From the NCBI GenBank assembly GCA_028713675.1, contig JAQTNV010000007.1, forward strand, positions 1 through 64,000: a DNA stretch of 64,000 bases. Reading direction: 5' to 3'. Under the pieces are notes generated by a model. The model saw only the letters and a program-made list of their open reading frames with translations, was not told the DNA's origin and made no database searches. The DNA comes from a bacterium (GTDB taxonomy: Bacteria > Desulfobacterota > JAPLJL01). This document shows positions 1 through 9,115 of the stretch, one piece after another. Every line of letters starts with the position of its first letter. The first letter of the stretch is position 1. Made by a program: the position numbers and the translations under genes.

Positions 1-811
1 CCAGGGAGAAACAGAAAACAAAAATGCAGGCCATCTGGGACTGGGGCAGGGGCCAGTTCGGATACCAGATCTGCAGGGAGGGACTCCGGGTGAACTCCGT
101 CAGGAACCGGCCCGCCGAATAATAAATACCCGCCAGGGGCAGAAGCTCGCCCTCGACAAATCGAACCCGCAGGAAATGGCTCGAGATTACGCGATGAAAA
201 GAAGTCCAAAGCCGGTTTTGAAAGTATTTTATCTGCACCCAGCAATAGGCCAAAAACCAGCCCAGGATTGTCATCACGGCAACGTAGAGCGGAAAAGGAT
301 GCAGGGCAAAGCCCCGGGGGCCGGCAAACCCGGGTTGAAGGTAATAAATGCCCCAGGGGAGGTCGGTGAAGAAGCCGTAATGGCAGCCCGCGGCCAGGCA
401 GCCGAAACACTGGATAAAATACGCCAAAGCATGCCAGGGAATCATCAGGTCGGTGGTTTTGCGGGCCGGGAGGCCGCTCCGGAGAAAATACCAGGTCCCC
501 ACCACCATGGCAGTGCTCATCACCCCGTAGTAAGACATCCCGCCCCGCCAGAATCTCAGGATTCTGACCGGGTCATCGAGGAACCAGCTAAGCCTCTCAT
601 CGCTGGAAAGCATCAGCACGGCGGACAGGCGGGCCCCGATGATCGTGGCCGGGATGCCGATGAGCGCCCCGTTGAGGATCAGCCGCATGTCAATCCCCAT
701 TTTTCTCGCCCAGTATAAAAAGCCGATTATCGAGACCACGTAGGCCAGGGACATGGTGACCGCGTGGGTGGGGACCAGGACTGTTCCGATTTTAACGAGG
801 TAGGGAAGCAT
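1..811 (-). CDS. Lgt-like membrane transferase, 3' end outside window
   Basis: About 270 residues are visible and the stop lies left of base 1. The layout is that of prolipoprotein diacylglyceryl transferase (Lgt), the inner-membrane enzyme that adds diacylglycerol to the lipobox Cys of prelipoproteins. It has several membrane segments, GGMSYYG (residues 90-96; family GGMSFHG), FGCLAAGCHYG (136-146; family RIGNFINGE), PWG (152-154), HPFPLY (171-176) and GRFLTEFTR (234-242). The ATG at 811 places PTHAV at 14-18, where Lgt has PTYG; no good ribosome binding site precedes it. Odd: the His of GGMSFHG is Tyr, and the Arg and Asn of the RIGN motif are Cys135 and Cys138, positions known to matter in E. 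coli Lgt. The family is fairly sure. The reaction is not: it may be a paralogue with another job. Confidence 0.75.
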   Translation of the reverse strand, partial: MLPYLVKIGTVLVPTHAVTMSLAYVVSIIGFLYWARKMGIDMRLILNGALIGIPATIIGARLSAVLMLSSDERLSWFLDDPVRILRFWRGGMSYYGVMSTAMVVGTWYFLRSGLPARKTTDLMIPWHALAYFIQCFGCLAAGCHYGFFTDLPWGIYYLQPGFAGPRGFALHPFPLYVAVMTILGWFLAYCWVQIKYFQNRLWTSFHRVISSHFLRVRFVEGELLPLAGIYYSAGRFLTEFTRSPSLQIWYPNWPLPQSQMACIFVFCFSL

Positions 812-882
812 ATAAAGTATTTGAAAGCTTTATTTTAATTATATCGCTTTTTTCTAGTCATCGGTTATCAAAGCCCCTTGCC

Positions 883-909
883 AAAAAAAAGGCGGGGCTT
901 AGCCCCGCC
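883..909 (-). terminator. Rho-independent terminator of the AT-rich lipoprotein gene
   Basis: On the minus strand an 8-bp GC-rich stem (GGCGGGGC pairing with GCCCCGCC, 3-base loop) is followed by eight T residues. It lies about 30 bases after the stop of the lipoprotein gene ending at 940, so it should end that transcript before the Lgt-like gene. Confidence 0.8.
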
Positions 910-939
910 ATAGAATTTTATCAACTTATTCAGATACCA

Positions 940-3618
940 CTAATAATTAAGAAATCTTACTTTTGCAGCAGAAGAACTTGCCATGGTGCCAGCTTGGCTA
1001 AAGTCTCGCCATATAATAATTGCTTCATCGGGACCAGTAATAATGATCTTTGAATTGTCTTGCCCCCATGGTTGACTAGAAAGCAAAGCTCCTCCGACAC
1101 CCCATAAGTCGTTTCCATCTCCATCTATCAGTTGTAGATATAAATCAGGACCATAACTATCTCCGCCTTTATTATAGCTAATCAAATATCCACCCATATT
1201 ATCTCTGACAATATCGTTTTCATTACCATCGATAACTGATCGGCGAGAATTACGAAGAAGATTGCCATTTTCATCAACTCCTTGAAATAAAGAACCACTC
1301 AAATAAATAACTCCATTTTGATAATTTTGGGTTTGGAGAAGAACTGAATTAAAATTATTATCCATTATTTCAATTCCATCCAACGTCCATTGAATATTTC
1401 CAAGACTGTCAACCCTCTGCGCAAAAATATCTGAGGATATTTCATTTCTAGTATCAATCCAAGATATTATCGCTCCTCCCAAATTATCAGAAGTTATCAC
1501 GGGGCTATAATGCGTATGAGACTCGGTACATATAGGAATCCCATTCGGCTGCCAAGCAATATTGCCATAACCATCTACGCGATTCGCATAAATATATCCG
1601 CCATTCTCATCCGTCCACGTAATAATAGCGCCACCAGACATGTCGGATGCAATAGAATCATATTGTCTTAAATCCTGACGGATACTACTGGTTGAAACAT
1701 TGACACCGCCAGGAGACCACAAAAGATTCCCATTTACATCTATCCTTTGCGCAAGAAAATCAAAAGGACCTGATCCGTCAATCCAAAATACTATTGCTCC
1801 ACCACTTCCATCACTAATGGCATTAATTTTACTTAAATACCAAGCAGGAGTCCCTCCTGCAGTAATCCATCCTGATTTCCATAATACATTTCCCGACAAA
1901 TCAATTCTAGAAGCAAAAATAGCATTGGTCTCAGACCAAACCGCAATAATTCCCCCTGCCCCGTCGCTTACTAATCTAAATAATTCGTCCATTTGATAAG
2001 GAGCATAACCAAGCAATACATCCCATAATAAATCTCCATTATTATTTCTTCTTTGAACATTTATAGAAGTTCTATTGCTTTCCCATGGATGCCAAGCAGA
2101 ATAACCAAAAAACGCCCCCCCAAAATCATCAGCAATCATATCAAAATCAGAACAATACGAATTCCCACCTCCAAAACAAATTTCATTTTCCCAGAGAATC
2201 TTTATCCAACCAACATTGATTGGAACGCACTGATAAGAAATCGCGCCTTTTTTATCAGATACTGTTAAACAAATATTTGGAGTTCCAACATCATCCGGAG
2301 CGGTCCATTCTACAGTATTACTTATCGAAAGAGAAAGAGTGCCCGCACTTACTGACCAATAATAAGAAAGAATATCATTGTCAGGATCAAAAGAATCCGC
2401 GTTAATGGTTATAGATTCTCCTGGATTAACATCTTCTTTCTGCAAATTTATAGAGTTCAAGACTGGGGGCATGTTGTCCATCCTGATATCAGGCAAATCA
2501 ATTACTTGCGTCCCTAACGCCATTTCGGAAGTTATTGTTATCGGAACCCAGGCAATAGCCGGGTCGTAAGCTTGAGTTCCAAACGATTTAATCTGACTTA
2601 GTTCTTGCATTCTGACCCTTAACTGATAATCCCCGGGCGGTAAAAAGGAAATTTGATACTCCCCATTTTGATCGGTATAAGTAGTTAATCCACCGCTAGC
2701 TTGTTGCCCATTCGAACCAGTCACGTAAACAAGGGTTTTTTCCACTTTTTCTTGAATCGCTATTCTATATATTGGGGTTATCCCATCCCGGAAATACACC
2801 TTGCCCCGGATCGTGGCAAATGAATTCATATCAACTATAGGAATGAGCTTGATCGGATTGGGCAAACTCGTGGTCTGCCCGGCACTTACGGAAACACCGG
2901 GGACTTCGCTGATCTGGAATTCGTCGGCGAAAGCATAAACTTTAACGGTGCCGGGTTTTACCGCGCTCACCTCAAACGATCCGCTGGTACTGGTTACGGC
3001 GATCAAAGAAAGCGTGCCATCGTCATTTTTCGCATAAACCTTGGCTCTCGAAATCGGCTCCTCCGTTATTTCGTTTAGAACGCTTCCCGATATTGATCCG
3101 GAGACATCGATGGCTTTATTAACTGTATGACCAGTTTCCTTCCAGTAATTTCCGATGGAAGTGTTCTCCATCCACCGATAATGAAATGTCACCTGTCCTT
3201 TGAGCAGAGGGTGATCCGGAAGCTCCATATAAACGAACGCATAAACTATATCCCCTCGAATGATTCCATTTTGGTCGGGAAGATCAACAACCGTATCTAA
3301 CTGACTGACCCAGAAATAAACGATTTCATCATTATCGGTATAGCCGGGAACTTGCTCTGCCGCATGAACGGTAAGCGACAGCGCTTCGGCCTGGGCCTCG
3401 ACCACATCAGGAGGCAACGTTCCTTCCTCGGAAGCTATCTGTTTGAATATATCGGCTTCAGAAGGCGCCTGGGATTGCAGAAGCGCCTTAAGCGTCGCGT
3501 CATCCAACCCGCTGTTCGACTTAGATTCGCCATTACATCCGGCGATTAACAACAAAAAGGATAAAAATATTAATCCGAATAGAAATATCCCCGCCTTTTT
3601 CCCTCTTCCGGTTACCAT
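940..3618 (-). CDS. Large repeat lipoprotein with carboxypeptidase-regulatory-like domains
   Basis: A predicted 892-residue exported lipoprotein. The start chosen is the ATG at 3618, because AAAGGGGG lies about 9 bases upstream and the protein then opens with a basic n-region, a hydrophobic stretch and lipobox LIAGC (Cys28). A longer reading to 3690 lacks these signals. Two carboxypeptidase-regulatory-like beta-sandwiches (about 175-240 and 270-340) come first, then a PKD/cadherin-like domain (about 385-470). From about 480 on there are beta repeats of the type GGAI-x-W-x-D ... QRVD-x-x-GN-x-xW, probably a propeller or beta-solenoid. Such proteins usually sit on the cell surface. The gene, especially 940-2800, is clearly more AT-rich than its neighbours, which suggests a different origin. 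Function unknown; the lipoprotein call is firm. Confidence 0.8.
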   Translation of the reverse strand: MVTGRGKKAGIFLFGLIFLSFLLLIAGCNGESKSNSGLDDATLKALLQSQAPSEADIFKQIASEEGTLPPDVVEAQAEALSLTVHAAEQVPGYTDNDEIVYFWVSQLDTVVDLPDQNGIIRGDIVYAFVYMELPDHPLLKGQVTFHYRWMENTSIGNYWKETGHTVNKAIDVSGSISGSVLNEITEEPISRAKVYAKNDDGTLSLIAVTSTSGSFEVSAVKPGTVKVYAFADEFQISEVPGVSVSAGQTTSLPNPIKLIPIVDMNSFATIRGKVYFRDGITPIYRIAIQEKVEKTLVYVTGSNGQQASGGLTTYTDQNGEYQISFLPPGDYQLRVRMQELSQIKSFGTQAYDPAIAWVPITITSEMALGTQVIDLPDIRMDNMPPVLNSINLQKEDVNPGESITINADSFDPDNDILSYYWSVSAGTLSLSISNTVEWTAPDDVGTPNICLTVSDKKGAISYQCVPINVGWIKILWENEICFGGGNSYCSDFDMIADDFGGAFFGYSAWHPWESNRTSINVQRRNNNGDLLWDVLLGYAPYQMDELFRLVSDGAGGIIAVWSETNAIFASRIDLSGNVLWKSGWITAGGTPAWYLSKINAISDGSGGAIVFWIDGSGPFDFLAQRIDVNGNLLWSPGGVNVSTSSIRQDLRQYDSIASDMSGGAIITWTDENGGYIYANRVDGYGNIAWQPNGIPICTESHTHYSPVITSDNLGGAIISWIDTRNEISSDIFAQRVDSLGNIQWTLDGIEIMDNNFNSVLLQTQNYQNGVIYLSGSLFQGVDENGNLLRNSRRSVIDGNENDIVRDNMGGYLISYNKGGDSYGPDLYLQLIDGDGNDLWGVGGALLSSQPWGQDNSKIIITGPDEAIIIWRDFSQAGTMASSSAAKVRFLNY

Positions 3619-3910
3619 TTTATAGATCCCCCTTTCATTGGTTAATAAAATAGACATGTCATTATCCTTATTTACCGACAAGTATTTCAATAAAATTCAT
3701 ACGGATAGGTTTTGTATTTCATGGAAAATTATCAGGTATTATTGGTAATTATTAGATTCCTATAAACTGCTGATCCGAAAGGGGCCAAAAACGGAACAGG
3801 TAGCAGGCTGCAAATAGCCGGTTGCCTGAACAAGAAAAATTCGATTAACAGGTGATAAGATAAGAAAATCAAGAAATGGACATCAGGAGATTGAGACCTT
3901 TTAAAAATAA

Positions 3911-3933
3911 GCGACCCTAAAGGGTCGCACTAC
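3911..3933 (-). repeat. REP-like hairpin with GTAG tag
   Basis: Read on the minus strand: GTAG, one base, then 7-base arms GCGACCC and GGGTCGC around a TTTA loop. The element plus flank (3911-3936) is identical to 19463-19488. Confidence 0.8.
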
Positions 3934-3972
3934 GAATGATCATTTAATGACCGGGAAGAATATAAGGGTGCC

Positions 3973-3994
3973 CCTCCATAAACGGAGGCGCTAC
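3973..3994 (-). repeat. REP-like hairpin with GTAG tag
   Basis: Minus strand: GTAG, CG, then arms CCTCC and GGAGG around a loop containing TTTA. It has the same design as the neighbouring element, but its arms are different and compensate each other. Confidence 0.6.
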
Positions 3995-4003
3995 TTATAA
4001 ATT

Positions 4004-4345
4004 TTATTGGCTGAAGAAGTGATTTTTATAAACGGTGGGACTTTTACCTGAGCATCTTTCCTTTAACAACTTACAAAAGTGCCCGGGATCTTTATAGCCG
4101 ATTTCAGAGGATATTTGTTTTACCAACAACATTGGATTTTTTTCCAGAAGATCTTTTCCCTTATTAATCCGGATTTCTCGACGAATCTCGCCGAAGGTTT
4201 TGCCGGTGTTTTTCCTGATATAGAAACTTAAATAGGAAGGGTTCAAATTGAATTTCTTCGCCAGGCCCTTTAATGAAATCGAGCCCGAGGAACTTTCGAT
4301 TTCCTTTAAAATAAGGTTGACTCGCCAAGTTACTTTATTTATCAT
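4004..4345 (-). CDS. Stand-alone AraC-type DNA-binding domain protein
   Basis: 113 residues that consist only of the C-terminal DNA-binding part of the AraC/XylS family: two helix-turn-helix units, the first around LKGLAKKFNLNPSYLSFYIR (residues 25-44) and the second around VKQISSEIGYKDPGHFCKLL (75-94). There is no sensor domain. Such short proteins bind DNA as transcription regulators; the target here is unknown. A TATAAT-like hexamer (4363-4368, minus strand) lies 17 bases before the ATG, so the leader may be very short, and no clear ribosome binding site is seen. It is unusually short for the family (usually about 250-300 residues), but there is no sign of a broken upstream part. Confidence 0.8.
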   Translation of the reverse strand: MINKVTWRVNLILKEIESSSGSISLKGLAKKFNLNPSYLSFYIRKNTGKTFGEIRREIRINKGKDLLEKNPMLLVKQISSEIGYKDPGHFCKLLKERCSGKSPTVYKNHFFSQ

Positions 4346-4486
4346 CTTTGTAAAAGCTTTTAATTATAAATTGTTTAGGAGCTAATTGGTTAATATATTA
4401 ATGAATTTCTTGAATGTCAAATAATATTTCTGACCAGCCGGCAAACAACTAGGGATGGGCCGGCAAGAGGAAATGGGGTTTGATTA

Positions 4487-4504
4487 GCGGCCATAAATGG
4501 CCGC
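4487..4504 (-). repeat. REP-like hairpin (GCAG variant tag)
   Basis: Perfect 7-base arms GCGGCCA and TGGCCGC with the usual TTTA loop on the minus strand. The tag is GCAG instead of GTAG. Confidence 0.65.
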
Positions 4505-4519
4505 ACTGCGAACACACAG

Positions 4520-4550
4520 AAAAAAAAAGGGAGCCCGTAAAAGGGCTCCC
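4520..4550 (-). terminator. Rho-independent terminator of the PA14 operon
   Basis: On the minus strand a perfect 8-bp stem GGGAGCCC/GGGCTCCC with a 6-base loop is followed by nine T residues. It lies about 50 bases after the stop of the 1483-residue surface-protein gene. Confidence 0.85.
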
Positions 4551-4579
4551 CTGCATTAACCGGCTACCGGCTAAAACAC

Positions 4580-4601
4580 GCGGACTAAAGCCCGCGGCTA
4601 C
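4580..4601 (-). repeat. REP-like hairpin whose GTAG holds the stop codon
   Basis: Minus strand: GTAG, CC, then arms GCGGGC and GTCCGC around TTTA. The TAG of the GTAG tag (4598-4600) is the stop codon of the upstream giant protein. Confidence 0.75.
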
Positions 4602-7600
4602 TTTTTCTCAATCTGCTCGGGCGTTTTCGCCTTCCGGCTTTCCAGCTGTCTCGCGATCTGCACGATCGGGTTCAGGACCGTCCGCGCCACTTTCTTCAGG
4701 AACGGGCTGGCTTCCAGGACCCGGGAGATCGGGCTCGAAATCCGGTAATAAAGCCCGGTATAGATTTCCCCGATCCGGCTCCGGGCCAGGAAGTAATCCC
4801 GGAGTCCCCGGAGGGCGTTCAGGGCCTGGGTGTCTTCCGCCGCGCTCCCGTCGAAAACCGTGGAGCAGGCGCAGCCCATGTTGGCGAAGATCCGACCGAC
4901 CTGGTCCATTAAATCGCCGAAGAGGGTGACCACGTTGGCGCTTTCGTAACCAGGGCCGGACCCGCCCCAGGTCTTGGTCGCCCCGGGAATAAGCTGGCGC
5001 ATCGCGAGCTGCTTGGCGGTCACCGTGGCCATGGCGCCCCCGTTGGGCTGCATTTCCAGCTTGGCCGACGCGGCCCCGGTCCCCTCGATCAGTTCGAAAC
5101 TGATGTTGTGCCAGCCGGCGGTGAACGCATAGTAGGTGGAGGGAACGCAGGCGACACCGGTGGTGCCGCCGGTGCAGCAGGTGGTGGAGGCGTTGGTGTT
5201 AACGGTCCCGCAATTGGCGATCAGGGTCTGGTTGTCGATCGTCAGCTTTCCGACCTCGTTGGCGCTGATCCGGAAACCGTAAGTCCCGCCACTGCCTCCC
5301 GTCAGGTAGATCGCGCCCTCCCACCGGATCGCCCAGTGGTCAGGCCGGGTCTTGCCGGCGCAGTTGGGGTAAACACTTTTCCGGTCGAAGCTGACCGAGG
5401 CCGTGGCGGAGCCGGCATATTCCGGCTTCTCCGTGGCCCCGGTCCAGAGGTGGTCGATCACGTTGTCGATCCCCTGGCAGACCTTGTTGGAGAAAAACGG
5501 TTCCGCGGCGGTCGTGGTATTGGAGTAGGCCTCGAATTCCGAGTTGTAAACGAACCGGCGGAGTCCGTTGGCATACTGGAATTGCGCGGGCATGACCTGG
5601 ATCCCCTGGGGATAATCGGTCAGCTTGCTGTAAGCCACCGGCGGGGAGGCCACCGGAGCGGAGCCATTGGTGGCATCGCTGATCGGCGCCCCATACTCAT
5701 AGAACTTATATACATCCGTTCCCGGAACGCAGGTTACGGGGGTGGCGGGGGTACAGGTTAACGGGTTGGAAGTCGTACAGGCGTTCGTGATTTTGACATT
5801 ATCAATCATTGCGTCATAAGTGCCATAATGCATTCCTTCCAGCCCCATCCAGACTTCATGGAGGGTCCGGCCGGTCATGCTATTGGTATTGAAACAGCGA
5901 TGATACCATTTGCCGTTCGCGAAAGCGGATAAATCAGTGGCCGGGTGAGCGCCGAGGCAATTCTGATCTTTCCAACCAGAATTATCCCTGACCGTCTGGC
6001 CGCCGGCGCCGCCGTTATCGAACCACCCGTCGAAACCGGCGTTGAAAGTCGGATTGGTGGTGGGCATGTAAATATCGTATTCCAGGCATTGGCCGGCGAG
6101 AAGGGTGTATTTTTTGGTCGAGTCGAAGACGCGGTAAGCGTAAACGTCTTGATAAGGCGAGAATCCGTAGTTCAAGAGAGGTGAAACCGTTCCCCCCGAA
6201 GAGCGATCGACGGCGGAAATCCTGACCTCGTCGATTTTGCCGAGAAAGCCGCTGCCGACCCTGAGGAGGGCGGTCCCGGTGGTGGCGACATTATCGCAGG
6301 TGGCAAGACTTTGACATACATCCAAAGCATTATCCACGTAATAACAGGCGTTGGCTTTCGGGACGGCGGCAACGGCTACATAATGCCATTTCCCGTCGGC
6401 CACCCCCTTGTTGCTGACGGTGCCGCATAAGGTTAATTGCACATTATTCCGATAACTGTAGTGCAGAATCCCCGGCCCGCCCGCGTTCGGGCAATATATG
6501 TAAAATCCATAATTCCTGAATCCGTCGCCCCCCACTTCCTTATGCACGATAACCGGCCAGTAATCACCTATCCCGGCGACACAGGGCTCCGCTTTTATAT
6601 AGGCCTCGATGGTGATCGGCCCGCTGATATCCAGGTCATTGCTGTCCGCGGCGTTAACGTAATCGCCGGCCCCGTCGAAATAAAGCTTGGGGATGGCGGG
6701 ATAAACCTCGGTGCCGTCCCATAACTCGCCCATCACGTCGTCGCTTTTCCACGCGCCGCCGGTGATGGTGCCGACATCGTTCACGGGCGTGCCGCCGGTC
6801 GCCGAATCCGCGAGCGAGGTCCCCGCCCCCTCGCTGAAATGGTAAAGCAGGCGGGTATTGGCGTCGGACCCGAGATAGAAGTCGTTCACCACGCTCAGGT
6901 CCAGGGCCGAGAGGTAATCCGAGTCGCTGGGCGTCCATTCCAGCTTCAGGGTGGCCACATTAGTAGCGGAATTAACATAGTATTCCAGGACCGTGTAATA
7001 TTCCCCCGCGCTCGGGAAGGTGACGTTCGCGCACACTCTTTGCACCGGCGGCGTGACAAACTTTGCGGCCCAGGTGTCGATTTCGTAGGAACCGTCCCCG
7101 TTGACATCCAGGCGGGCCCCGCCGTCGGTGGTCAGGCAGAGCGAATAGGTCGGGGATGCCGGCGGATTGGCCCCGCCGGGCGCCACCCGGATGAACCCGG
7201 TGTAGCGGGCATTCCAAGTAGCGCCTGAGCCGGAAGCCTTGATCGGACAAGCCGCCCCCGCCCCCCATTCGAAATTGATGTCCGATTGGTGCTCGTAACC
7301 CATCCAGGTCCCGTCGCCTCCGGTGGAGGTATTAAAGACGGTGGGGGTGGGGTCGTCCCAGAAGCTCGCGAACCAGCCGCCCAGGAAATCGAAATTGGTC
7401 GGGGCCTCCCAGGAGGCCCGGAGGCGGCTGTTGGGAATGGCGTTGCAGTTGGTGCAGGTGCCGTCGGAGCATTCCCCGAGCCGGGCCGCGGCCGTTCCGG
7501 TCCACTCGTAATATTCCATCCGGACCGTGTGCCAGCCGTCCTCCAGGGTCGGCGGGGTGGCGTCGTAATTTTTGGTCGGGGTGGTCGTGATGGTATCCCA

Positions 7601-9049
7601 GGCGTTGATCCTGAGGTTTTCATCGATATATAACCGGCCGCCGGCATCGGTTATCATGCACAAACGCCTGGTGTCGGCGGTGGCGAAATTGATCTCCCCG
7701 ATCCAGCGGGCCTCGAAATAGTCATACGACTCCGGATAGGAGCGGACCTCCCAGAAACCGAATTGTTCGGTGGTAGCGGTAAAGGCGATCAGCATTATCT
7801 GCTGAGTGCGGACGGTGGGGAAGTTATAGGTCTGTTCCAGGGACCGTCCCAGCTCGGGGTCGGAGGAGGAACCCAGGTAAGGTATTTCCTGGAGCCAGCT
7901 CCAGCCGGCGGCTTCCACCGCGGCTTGGGTCGACGTCCCCTCGGTCGGGGTGGTACAGGTGGTTCCCTGCTTCGAACAATAGTAAAGCTCCACCCTGCGG
8001 CCCGGGCCCGCGCCCACGTGGCCGTACCAGTAAACCTTGACCGAATTAATATACTGGTCGGATGCGAAGGACTCTATCCAGTATTCGGAGGTAGAGGACG
8101 TCGCGTCGTCCTGCCAGTAGGAGGAAATACTGTTTCCGTCGGCCGCATTAGCAGCGGTCACATTCGAAGCTAAAGTCGCGCTGACCGCCGCCTTGGTCTT
8201 GCTCGACCTCTGCAGGAGGATGTTGGCCGGGCCCCCGTCGCTCCGCCAGTCGATCGTGTAGCCGCTCCCGAAATCCACGAGCTGATCCACCCGCGCCCCC
8301 CGGAACATCGGCGCCGAGATGACTTCCAGGTAACCCACGTCCCAGAGGATCCAGTGCCAGACCGCGTCGTCATCGCCGGCGACCCGCAGGCGGATTTCGA
8401 AGTCGTTCTTGATTTCGTCCCAGGTGATGGGCTGGGTGGCGCAGCTGTAGACGGAGCAGAGGCTGACCCCGGCCGCGGTATAATCGTTGGCCGCTGTGCA
8501 GCCGGCCAGGGAGGTGATGGACTGCCAGGCCCCCGCGCTCCGGTTTTTCAGCCGGTACTCAAAATAAGCCACGTCCGCGGCTTCGGGGGTCAAGGCGCCG
8601 GCGGCCCGGCAAGGGGTATTGGCTGTCTGCTGGCGGCACATGAAGCGGACCCAAGCAACGGCGTCGGTGACGGCCGGGCTTCCGTAACGCGAAGCATAGA
8701 AATTGGTCAGAGTCAGGATGTTGTCCCTCCGGGTGTTTACATAAGCTTCGATCCCGTCCTCCTTGGTGGCGGCCACGGTATTCATATGCGACGGACAACC
8801 GGCCTCGCTGTTCCCTCCCGAGCCGGCCCAGGGATCCTGCGATCCCGAGCCCCGGGTTGACCTGGCGAGCACCGGATACCGGGCATCCCAGAGGTCGTAA
8901 TACTCGCCCTTCAGGCCCGTGAGGTAGCCGAAGCCGTTCTTCCCGAGGGCATCATCCGCCGGGGTAGATTTAATCTTCAGGAGCAGGAGGGGGCCTAAAG
9001 CCAGGAGCAAGAAAATAACCGTGATTTTCAGGTTGGATTTTATTTTCAT
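4598..9049 (-). CDS. Giant secreted PA14/LamG/discoidin-like protein with variant CFI-box C-terminus
   Basis: 1483 residues with an N-terminal membrane or signal segment (9-26). Modules by eye: an N-terminal part opening LKGEYYDL; a discoidin (F5/8C)-like domain about 290-440; PA14-like domains about 440-560, 585-715 and 1215-1345 (each with a GWHTVRMEYYE-like strand); and a LamG-like concanavalin domain about 785-950. These folds bind sugars or mediate adhesion. The last 90 residues match the CFI-box C-terminal domain (ALNALRGLRDYFL ... LYYRISSPISRVLEASPFLK), but the usual CFIATAAYG box is CACSTVFDG at 1393-1401. Cys is frequent, so disulfides are likely. ATG at 9049 has AGGAG seven bases upstream. 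It is the second gene of an operon, 66 bases after the 1420-residue protein. Probable cell-surface adhesin; ligand unknown. Confidence 0.8.
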   Translation of the reverse strand: MKIKSNLKITVIFLLLALGPLLLLKIKSTPADDALGKNGFGYLTGLKGEYYDLWDARYPVLARSTRGSGSQDPWAGSGGNSEAGCPSHMNTVAATKEDGIEAYVNTRRDNILTLTNFYASRYGSPAVTDAVAWVRFMCRQQTANTPCRAAGALTPEAADVAYFEYRLKNRSAGAWQSITSLAGCTAANDYTAAGVSLCSVYSCATQPITWDEIKNDFEIRLRVAGDDDAVWHWILWDVGYLEVISAPMFRGARVDQLVDFGSGYTIDWRSDGGPANILLQRSSKTKAAVSATLASNVTAANAADGNSISSYWQDDATSSTSEYWIESFASDQYINSVKVYWYGHVGAGPGRRVELYYCSKQGTTCTTPTEGTSTQAAVEAAGWSWLQEIPYLGSSSDPELGRSLEQTYNFPTVRTQQIMLIAFTATTEQFGFWEVRSYPESYDYFEARWIGEINFATADTRRLCMITDAGGRLYIDENLRINAWDTITTTPTKNYDATPPTLEDGWHTVRMEYYEWTGTAAARLGECSDGTCTNCNAIPNSRLRASWEAPTNFDFLGGWFASFWDDPTPTVFNTSTGGDGTWMGYEHQSDINFEWGAGAACPIKASGSGATWNARYTGFIRVAPGGANPPASPTYSLCLTTDGGARLDVNGDGSYEIDTWAAKFVTPPVQRVCANVTFPSAGEYYTVLEYYVNSATNVATLKLEWTPSDSDYLSALDLSVVNDFYLGSDANTRLLYHFSEGAGTSLADSATGGTPVNDVGTITGGAWKSDDVMGELWDGTEVYPAIPKLYFDGAGDYVNAADSNDLDISGPITIEAYIKAEPCVAGIGDYWPVIVHKEVGGDGFRNYGFYIYCPNAGGPGILHYSYRNNVQLTLCGTVSNKGVADGKWHYVAVAAVPKANACYYVDNALDVCQSLATCDNVATTGTALLRVGSGFLGKIDEVRISAVDRSSGGTVSPLLNYGFSPYQDVYAYRVFDSTKKYTLLAGQCLEYDIYMPTTNPTFNAGFDGWFDNGGAGGQTVRDNSGWKDQNCLGAHPATDLSAFANGKWYHRCFNTNSMTGRTLHEVWMGLEGMHYGTYDAMIDNVKITNACTTSNPLTCTPATPVTCVPGTDVYKFYEYGAPISDATNGSAPVASPPVAYSKLTDYPQGIQVMPAQFQYANGLRRFVYNSEFEAYSNTTTAAEPFFSNKVCQGIDNVIDHLWTGATEKPEYAGSATASVSFDRKSVYPNCAGKTRPDHWAIRWEGAIYLTGGSGGTYGFRISANEVGKLTIDNQTLIANCGTVNTNASTTCCTGGTTGVACVPSTYYAFTAGWHNISFELIEGTGAASAKLEMQPNGGAMATVTAKQLAMRQLIPGATKTWGGSGPGYESANVVTLFGDLMDQVGRIFANMGCACSTVFDGSAAEDTQALNALRGLRDYFLARSRIGEIYTGLYYRISSPISRVLEASPFLKKVARTVLNPIVQIARQLESRKAKTPEQIEKK

Positions 9050-9115
9050 TTTCTTTCTCCTAATCCGCTCGATTCCGGCAAACTTATCTTTATTTCTTTC
9101 CCGGCTTCCGGCCGC

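Larger units (their letters stand above)
3619..4003. other. Gene-free stretch with REP-like hairpins
   Basis: No coding region is supported here. The right half holds two REP-like hairpins (listed separately). The stretch 3800-3835 shows degenerate 7-base periodic sequence related to the GTAGCAG-type arrays elsewhere in the window. No clear promoter for the lipoprotein gene was recognised. Confidence 0.6.

Noticed and set aside
176-718. 180-residue open frame on the plus strand
   Set aside because: It is antisense to the Lgt-like gene; its text is low-complexity Pro/His/Gly-rich and matches no family.
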